Source of the DNA: Sophora flavescens
Lineage: Eukaryota > Streptophyta > Magnoliopsida > Fabales > Fabaceae
Reading direction: 5' to 3'
DNA: 64,000 nt
Assembly (NCBI GenBank): GCA_030762895.1
Contig: CM061070.1
Coordinates: forward strand, 51,039,007-51,103,006
Part shown: positions 57,306 through 64,000 of the stretch, one piece after another
Layout of the letters: each line of letters opens with the position of its first letter
Position numbering within the stretch: the first letter of the stretch is position 1
Notes under the pieces: generated by a model
The model's database searches: none
The model's input: only the letters and a program-made list of their open reading frames with translations
What the model was told of the DNA's origin: nothing
Translations under genes and position numbers: made by a program

Positions 57306-57808
57306 GAGTGAAGATTCAAATTGGTCCCTCAAAATTTTCAGGGACCCACTTTTAGTCCCTGAAAAAAATAAATTAATCGTTTAGTCCTTCAAATTTTTAA
57401 AGCGAGATACATTAGTCCCGACGTCTATTTACTTGTCTATGTGTCCCATTAACCATCATACTTGGCTGCTTGTAGTCCTGCACGACTTATGACAAATTTC
57501 GTTGGTGAAAAAAGAATAAAAGGTGAAAAACATGCACAATTTTAAAATTCAAATACCTGAAAATTATGCACGTTTTTCACTTTTCTTTAATTTTTAACTG
57601 CAGAAATTCGTCATAGCCACGCAGGACCACTAACGGGTCAAGTAGGTTGGTTAATGGGACACGTAGGCAAGTAAATAGACATTGAAACTAATCTAAGGAC
57701 TAATGTGTCCCGCTTTGAAATTTTGATGGACTAAATGATTAATTTGTTTTTTTTAAAGACTAAAAGTGTGTCCCCAAAATTTTCAGAAACCAATTTGGGC
57801 CTTCACTC
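57306..57808. mobile_element. MULE-type MITE with perfect 9-bp TSD
   Basis: 503 bases. TIRs of about 80 bases begin GAGTGAAGATTCAAATTGG (left) and GAGTGAAGGCCCAAATTGG (right, reversed), then TTTTCAGGGAC and AATTAATC-TTTAGTCC on both sides. TTATAAATA flanks it on both sides (57297-57305 and 57809-57817). Long TIRs with a 9-bp TSD indicate a Mutator-like non-autonomous element. No coding capacity. Confidence 0.9.
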
Positions 57809-57819
57809 TTATAAATATA

Positions 57820-58031
57820 ATATATTTAAATATTAATACTAAATATGTCGTTGTGATCTTTTCTCTCTTGAAAATCGGTTTAATTTATTTATTCTTTTTG
57901 CCTCGTGCAAATTAATCATTTTTAAAAAATATATATCTAGCATATTATTTTTCTTCTCTTTAGGAAAGTTATTTGAATTAGTTCTCCTATTTTTTCCATG
58001 CAAGTTAAGCATTTTAAAAAAATATATTTAT
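57820..58031. repeat. Two units of the ~100-bp AT-rich tandem repeat
   Basis: Same unit as 25290-25660 (TTTTCTCTCTTGAAAAT, then CATGCAAGTTAAGCATTTT). It shows that the family is dispersed. Confidence 0.6.
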
Positions 58032-59281
58032 CTATTATATTAACAGAGGACACATGACAATTAAACATTGATCCACACTCTACCCAAATTAAGGTCCACC
58101 AAGCTTTTGGATAGACCATTATTATTTTTATAATTTATATCATTCATGTATGAATAGACCTCAAACTGTTTGAAGCTAAATATGCTTTGTATGCATATGT
58201 TCTTTTATAATTTGACCGTGGTATCTTAAATTAAAAAATTGACAGCATGATGTGTTAGAAAAGTAATTAACTGTTTTCTATGTTATTATGTTATAAAATA
58301 TATTATTCACAAAATTTTATTTCTTTAATATATATATATATATGTATATATTATATTTTTATTATTTTTCTTTATTTATATATTTATTGTATTTTTATTA
58401 TTGTTCTTTTTTGAAAAATATACCATTACTCATGTACGAGTCAATCAAGAAAGAAATTTTATCAATTATTAGATGTCGTGTTAGGCACTGCTTATATTAA
58501 TAGACGACACGACACATGACAATTAAACGTTGGTCCACCTTCGATGAAATTCGATTGGCCTTAATTTTCCATTCAAGCATTTTTATATTTTGGAATTTGT
58601 ATCATTCATGTATGGAACGGTCCCGCATAGAACTTTAGTGATATATTTAGTGGCCACTTCTTAATACTTGATTTTATTTCCTTGTCAATGTCAATCAATT
58701 GTAGTCAATAGAAGAACAGTCAAGAAAAAATTTATAGTCGGTACTCAATAGTAGAGAAACATTTAGAAGGCATTAGTGTATATAGTTTAATTAAATAGTT
58801 ATCCAATAAGTTGTTTTAAAATAAGCTAAAAAAATCTCTCATTTATCAGTTTTTTTACAAATTTATTAAAATTTATATAAGCTAATAAAATATATATAGG
58901 GGGATTTTAAATTATTTTCATAATCATTTTATCATAAGCTATTTTGATAAATTAAAACAAGTTTTCTCTAAAGTGTTTTTTTAAGCTTATTCTATTATTT
59001 TTAAAATCCATCATCATCATATAGACATGACAACTAATGTGGACTTGAAGGAAATTTGGGATGGCTAAATTTTCCATTCAACCATTATTATTTTCAGATT
59101 TTGAATTATTCATGTGTGGAATGAGTCATGCATTGAACTTCAATCATTAATTAATATTGCCATGATATGGTGACTCCTAAATACTTGATATTATTTCCTT
59201 GTCAATGTCGATGCTTCATCGTTGGGTGAACTGCTAGTCATACACTTGCTCAAAATGATGTCTGATGCCCTAGTATAAGTG

Positions 59282-59282
<1 letters not shown>

Positions 59283-59341
<59 letters not shown>
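59283..59341. repeat. (TA)n microsatellite
   Basis: About 58 bases of alternating TA directly next to a MITE border. The same place in copy A has only GGTATATATATTGC. Confidence 0.95.
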
Positions 59342-59344
<3 letters not shown>

Positions 59345-59524
59345 TTTAATTGTTATATATTGTCAGTGTAAAGATTTTTTATACTGTCAATCAATAATAA
59401 ATCGTCATATCATTAAAATCTTTAATTCTTATCTAAATCACTTTAAAAATCATCCATATCTTTATTTGTGATTGGTTGACAGTATAAAAAAACTTTACAC
59501 TAATAGTATATACCAATTAAACTC
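59342..59524. mobile_element. Short palindromic MITE
   Basis: 183 bases. Left end GAGTTTAATTGTTATATA, right end reversed GAGTTTAATTGGTATATA; both continue with AGTGTAAAG and TTTTTTATACTGTCAA. TIR about 52 bases. It lies in a TA-rich target, and copy A of the duplication has the site empty (about 56496-56504), which proves the insertion. The style is common in legume genomes (from memory); the superfamily is not certain. Confidence 0.85.
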
Positions 59525-59748
59525 GTATATTGCACTGGTATAACTGTATAATTTACAAAACAATTTTAATGAGTATTAATGAGTTACTGAGCAATGAAAT
59601 TGAAAATGAAATTAGAGTAATGTTCAGAATATGCAACTTATATTTGAAATCGACAACAGTGAAAATAGGAGTCAAAAGTGCGATGGGGTACTTGCAGGAA
59701 AATTAAATAATATATTGATGCTTGAAAATTACTTTGATAGTAATAATT

Positions 59749-60454
59749 AGGGGTGTTCGCGGATTTGATTGGATCGGTTTTGAGCTAAAAAGTCATCCGA
59801 TCCAATGATAAAAATATCGTGCGGTTTGGATTGGATCGTTTTGCTTCCTTAAAAAAATCCGATTCGATCCAATCTAATCAAATGCGGTTTGGATTGGATT
59901 GGATAATTCAGTTTTTGTCATACTTATTTTTTTTCTAATGACAAGTGTCCTTTCTACTTATTTAATAGTGGATAAAAGATAATCTTCATTTTAATTTGGG
60001 AGTTTGAGAAGAAAAAAATTATTGATATTTTTAACACGTTCTTTTATATTAATTCTACATATCTACTCTTGCTTATCCTATTTTTTTCCTTGAATCGACT
60101 ACAAATAAATTGTAGATAATTATTTTTCAAATTTGCTTAATTGTTTTCCTATTTTTCATGATTACTCAATCAAATATATATATGTTATGCACCAAAACTT
60201 TTAGTAAAATATAACTTCAAGACATTAATATTTATTTTAAATAGTCTTATATATGTCATTCAAACAAAAATATTAAAGAGAATGAGGGATATAAAAGTAT
60301 GAAGAATAATGTTTAAGTATGAGTAATACTATAATTTCAAAAATAATAGTATATGTATATAATAGATCGGTTTGGATTGGATTGGATTTCACTATAGGTT
60401 CCAAAATCCGATCCAATCCAATAAAAAATTGCGTTTTTTTTGGGTTTTCGATTT
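59749..60454. mobile_element. Non-autonomous DNA element with GGTTTGGATTGGAT repeats, cut by CACTA
   Basis: Begins AGGGGTGTTCGCGGATTTG and contains repeated GGTTTGGATTGGATTGGAT (59820-59905, 60365-60385), with reversed CCAATCCAAT/ATCCGATCCAATCC near 60405-60420. A hAT-like non-autonomous element is plausible from the end sequence (inference). The right end is missing because a CACTA element starts at 60455; it should reappear beyond the window. No gene inside. Confidence 0.5.
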
Positions 60455-60524
60455 CACTACAAGAAATTAAGCTATTTCCCAGGGCTTTTTACTCAGGGAA
60501 AAAAATCCCTAGGAAATTTTTACA

Positions 60525-60805
60525 TTTCCCACGGCCAAGGCCCTCGTAAACGTCTCGCTTGATTTCCCACGGGTTGGTCCCTGGGAGAAAGAGGCGCCAA
60601 ACATTCCCACTTTATTTCCCACGGGCTGGGCCGTAGGTAACAGAAGGCGCTGTTTCCCACGGAACGAGCCCTGGGAAATGGTTCAGTTTTCCCACGGACT
60701 GGGCCATGTCAAGTCAACACGGAGTTTCCCACGGATGGGCCCGTCGCAAAATCCAGCAGTTTCCCACGGCTGTGACCGACGCAAAAGAGGCGGTGTTTCC
60801 CACGG
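60525..60805 (+). promoter_or_regulatory. Subterminal repeat array TTTCCCACGG, phased at about 36 bp
   Basis: Eight exact copies starting at 60525, 60563, 60615, 60653, 60688, 60725, 60760 and 60796 (spacings 38, 52, 38, 35, 37, 35, 36), all in one orientation. Several are followed after 6-12 bases by a loose inverse such as GGGCC or CCCTGGG. CACTA elements bind their accessory protein (TNPA in Spm) at such repeats; the binding role here is inferred. Confidence 0.85.
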
Positions 60806-60837
60806 TCAAGCCCATGGGAAAATGATGTTAACCTACC

Positions 60838-61032
60838 CTTCGTCCCTTCCTCCCCTTCACTCGGTCCCTTCGCGCCTCGAGCCATTAACAGTGCCGCCCA
60901 ACCCTCCTTCGCGCCTCCAGCTCCTTTCCGGTCCGGTCCGGTCGTGCCGCCCTCGTCCGGTCCCACCTCCGCGCCTGCTCGTCTTCTCTCTCCACGGGTT
61001 TCCTCTTTCTCCTCCATTCTTCCTCTGCTAAA
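60838..61032 (+). other. GC-rich transposase leader exon with splice donor
   Basis: C-rich stretch (CCTTCGCGCCTCCAGC, GGTCCGGTCCGGTCGTGCC) ending TCTGCTAAAG followed by GTAAACATTC, a consensus donor. The nearest good acceptor before the coding start is TTAATATGCAG ending at 63004, three bases before the ATG. Another candidate acceptor (TTATGCAG) is at about 61290. The leader and long 5' intron resemble those of other plant CACTA transposase genes. Confidence 0.55.
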
Positions 61033-63004
61033 GGTAAACATTCTTTCTCTTTATTTTCTCTTATTTTGATGTTTTAGATTAAAGAGAATATAGAAGCTAA
61101 TGAATGTAAAGGAGGAAAATAATAGCCATTAGAATATGAAGTCTGCTTTTGATACCACAAGGTTGAAAATCGTTCTTTTAATTTTCATTTATTTTCTTTT
61201 AAAAAAGAAATTGTATGCACTCACATTTGTATTAGCTTCTTGTATACTAAGCACAATATCTTGAATTTTTAAAGTAAATCTGGGTTATGCAGAAGTTATG
61301 GGATATCAAATTTGATCATGGTAGAATCATAGAACTACAGTCTGCAGTAAGTTTCTTCTATGAACGATTATAATCTTCTTCTCACTCAGACATTGTTTTA
61401 TCAGACGTAAATAGCAGTATTTAAAGTCAATGACTGCTACTCTGCACTTTGCTATCACTAATTGACAAGTTATGTTTAATCTCCTTAACTTCTTAATTTC
61501 AATTTGCATATAAGAAGGGGGAAGTGAAAAATTATGTCAACTCAGTTGTTCTCATAAACTGGTTACCAAAAATGATTCTTGTACATAATTTTCTTCAAAT
61601 CATTCCTTACACCTTTTTGTTTAGGAAAAAATAATAAAAGAAAATGTTGAAACTTGAAACGTGTTTCTCTTGTTTTGTTGTCCATAAAAAAGTAATATAG
61701 AAATGATGTGATAACAGTAAGGTGCGAAAGTGCCCAAACTTGAAACCCCATTAAAATTTGGAGGGGCCAATCACTTAGTTACGAAATATAGAAAGAAAGT
61801 TCATGAGCTATATGATGCATAATTCTAAGATCCTTAACTTCAATTTATTTTTAGTCAAATAGAATATCTCAATTTTGTTCGGATAATAAAAATTGATTAC
61901 TTTTTAGAAAAGAAAAGAATATGAAAAAACTACTTTAATAATAAAAGGTTCAGGGTTTATTAAAAAATAAGAAGAGTTTTTTATCAAAAAAATTAAAAAT
62001 AGTGATAAAAAGTGAAAGACTCCAAAGCCCATTATTTTTCTTAACCCAATATCCTAGTTTAAAACCCATTTGAATCTTAACCCATAGTCCAAATTTCAAC
62101 AAAGTGTGTTATGAAGTTTTAGTTAGAAGTTAGAAGTCAAAAAAATTTTGAACTAGTTAATCCCTTCTTCACTAATTGGAAAGCATGAAGTTCGATTATT
62201 CTTTTTTATCAAATAAAAAAAAAAGTTCGATTATTCTTACAAATAAAAGAGGGATAGGGAGCTATAAAAGGACATCAAGACCATGCTATCATCATTTTAC
62301 TGGTGGATGATTTGATGAATTGAATTGGACTTATTTTGGCACTTTGACTTGTCATCATTACTTCTATATTTTTTGTGTATACTATGTTGTTTAATAACTG
62401 AAGTGCATTTTCTATGTTACATAAAGTTGAAGATCATTGTTTAGATTAGTTTTGAAGAGTGGTCTTGCTTTCATCATATATAGAATTCTTCGCCATGTTG
62501 GCCAGACATTTTGCTTGAATTCATGACATATATCATGAAGACTAGAGCAGTAATGCTAAGAATCTCAGATTCAATATTGAAGTTTGAGAGAATTATGAAT
62601 GTCCCATTCAAGTGAAGCACATTTATCGTGAATAAAAAATCTGGTATAGTCATTTTAGCTCATTACTTGTAGTTGTAGCTCCCAGTTCACGATGCTAATA
62701 CTATCTCCAATAAGTGGATCGATTTTTAGCATGTTTAGAATCACAAACATGCTAATTTACCTTTCATGCTTTTTGGGATGCAAAATCATTTATTAAATGC
62801 AACATAAACAGGTAGAAGATTTAAAATTTAAATGCAAAATCTTTTATTAAATGCAAAATCATTCACATAAAATTTAAAATTCTGTGTGCTTGTTAGCTCA
62901 TTGCTTGTAGTTGTACCTCCCTATTCACGATGCTAATACTATCTCTAAGTGGACATGTTGAAATTTAATGTTAAAATTTATCTGGATTTTTTATTAATAT
63001 GCAG
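61033..63004 (+). other. Probable 5' intron(s) of CACTA transposase gene
   Basis: About 2 kb of AT-rich DNA without coding signals, bounded by the donor at 61032/61033 and an acceptor at 63004. It contains a short internal repeat: ATGCTAATACTATCTC with CTCATTACTTGTAG (62660-62705) recurs at 62895-62945. Confidence 0.45.
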
Positions 63005-63007
63005 AAG

Positions 63008-64000
63008 ATGGATTGTTATCCTTCGAATCGTAGTTGGGTGTATGATAGGCTATATCCAAAAAGAAGGGGTTTGAAACCAACTTTCGTAGATGGGGTTGAA
63101 GAGTTTGTTACCTAAGCAAAGCGACAAAAGTGTTTCATCGATGATGGAAACCGAATTAGATGTCCGTGTGCTAAATGCCGATGTCGAAAGATTGAGAGTG
63201 AAGACCTTGTGAAGACTAACTTGTATATGAATGGGTTCCAGGAAAATTACTGGATTTGGACTCTCCATGGTGAAGAAGTGCCACATGTTGATTTAGGGGT
63301 TGACGAGAATTGCACGGGTGCCTCAAGCACTCGTGCAGATATGGGAAGTGGGGAACAGTTTGTGTCAATGCAGGAGATGGTGGTTGATGCTCTCGGGGTA
63401 AACGAGGCGCACGATTACGATAACACTGAAGATCTTCCGAATGAGGAAGCACAAAGATTTTATAATATTTTAACTAAGATAGCAAAAAAGCCATTGTTTG
63501 AAGGGGCCTCAGACTCTAAATTATCGTTGTGTGTGAGGCTTTTAGCTTGCAAGTCCAATTGGAATATTCCTGAAAAGTGTTTGGATTTTTTTATGAAAAT
63601 GCTTCAGGACGTGACACCTATAAAAGGAGTTGTACCAAAGAATTATTATGGTGTAAAGAGGTTAGTGTCGAAGCTGGGATTGGAAGTCAAGAGGATTGAT
63701 TGTTGCATTAATGGATGCATGTTGTATTACGACAATGGATTCGACATAAATGATGGAGCTTTGGTCAAATGCAAATTTTGTCAAGCTCCGAGGTATTGCC
63801 CTCCCAAGTCTGGGACAAGTAATAACAAACCAATTCCCGTAAAGGTGATGTTCTATTTGTCAATAGTTCCAAGGCTACAGAGAATTTTCGCATCAATGCA
63901 AACTGCAGGAAAAATGACATGGCACTTTGAGAACAAAAGAACTTCAGACGTCTTACAGCATCCATCCGATGGCGAAGCATGGAAGCACTTTGACCGGGTA
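63008..64000 (+). pseudogene. CACTA TNP2-type transposase, N-terminal part, one in-frame stop
   Basis: The transposase cuts and joins the CACTA termini in the nucleus. ATG at 63008 opens MDCYPSNRSWVYDRLYPKRR, the transposase-associated domain (YDRLYP-RRGLKP-F--GVEEF). TAA at 63113-63115 interrupts at codon 36. After it the same frame is open for all remaining 295 codons to the window edge: zinc-binding IRCPCAKCRCRK, LYMNGFQENYWIWTLHGE, then SNWNIPEKCLDFFMKML, ING-CMLYYD, KCKFCQAPRYCPP, VMFYLSIVPRLQRIFASMQT, MTWHFENKRTSD and HPSDGEAWKHFD. The last blocks are the strongly conserved TNP2 core. Apart from one stop it looks intact; a short unannotated intron across the TAA cannot be ruled out. The C-terminal half is outside the window. 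Confidence 0.88.

Larger units (their letters stand above)
58032..59750. repeat. Segmental duplication copy B
   Basis: Non-coding block matching copy A (44884-45980 plus 56237-56690). Differences include one fewer 506-bp unit, no retrocopy or CACTA insertion, and an extra MITE with an expanded TA run (59283-59524). Confidence 0.82.
60455..64000 (+). mobile_element. CACTA (En/Spm-like) DNA transposon, 5' part
   Basis: Terminus CACTACAAGAAATTAAGC at 60455 followed by ATTTCCCAGGGC and an array of TTTCCCACGG subterminal repeats. A GC-rich leader with a splice donor and a TNP2-type transposase gene follow, all in the expected order. It continues past the window. It inserted into the GGTTTGGATTGGAT element; the left flank is TTT. 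Confidence 0.88.

Noticed and set aside
60678..61041. Proline/arginine-rich frames on both strands in the CACTA leader
   Set aside because: They overlap the TTTCCCACGG array and GC-rich leader and run past a splice donor. No homology is recognised.
1..64000. CRISPR arrays, bacterial operons, riboswitches or viral genomes
   Set aside because: No direct repeats with unique spacers and no prokaryotic gene organisation. All enzyme motifs belong to plant transposable elements.

Overview
This window is intergenic DNA from a flowering plant. It is AT-rich and built almost entirely of nested transposable elements. No host gene, tRNA, rRNA or CRISPR array is supported. The element families point to a dicot, most likely a legume: a SIRE-type Ty1/copia element with an env-like region, plant L1 and RTE LINEs, Helitron helicase remnants, and hAT, CACTA and MULE-type elements. 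The legume call is inference from repeat style; no host protein confirms it.

Layout. 1-11829: a decayed SIRE-lineage copia element with two LTRs and gag, pol and env-like reading frames broken by stops and frameshifts. 11830-22490: two copies of a long Ty3/gypsy-type LTR in inverted orientation, meeting at about 18924; the left copy is broken by the SIRE element and by a minus-strand L1 LINE (13065-17290). 22491-26300: gypsy protease debris, three decayed Helitron-type helicase fragments, an RTE LINE (23056-24868) and AT-rich tandem repeats. 27440-28450: a minus-strand gypsy gag/protease fragment. 30105-44124: a plus-strand L1 LINE whose 3' UTR is split by a gypsy-derived element (32130-43905). 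That element is itself split by a Ty1/copia element (34465-39754, TSD ACTAC). A SINE follows at 44163-44297.

44884-59750: a tandem segmental duplication. Its first copy took a short polyadenylated retrocopy, and a non-autonomous CACTA element (45981-56227, TSD TAA) then landed in the poly(A) tail. The CACTA element carries a MITE-like repeat, a second RTE copy and an almost complete hAT element (51598-55847) with a multi-exon transposase gene. A MULE-type MITE with a perfect 9-bp TSD lies at 57306-57808. From 60455 to the window end a second CACTA element begins, with about 36-bp-phased TTTCCCACGG subterminal repeats, a GC-rich spliced leader and the 5' part of a TNP2-type transposase gene.

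The most unusual structure is the gypsy-derived element at 32130-43905. TTAGG flanks it on both sides, yet both outer ends are LTR starts (U3): it opens with a direct LTR and closes with an inverted one. Inside are a dead gag, a long open frame resembling a gypsy reverse transcriptase without its catalytic aspartates, and a near-perfect 1.5-kb inverted repeat that would transcribe into a long hairpin. No pol is present, so it would depend on other elements for movement.
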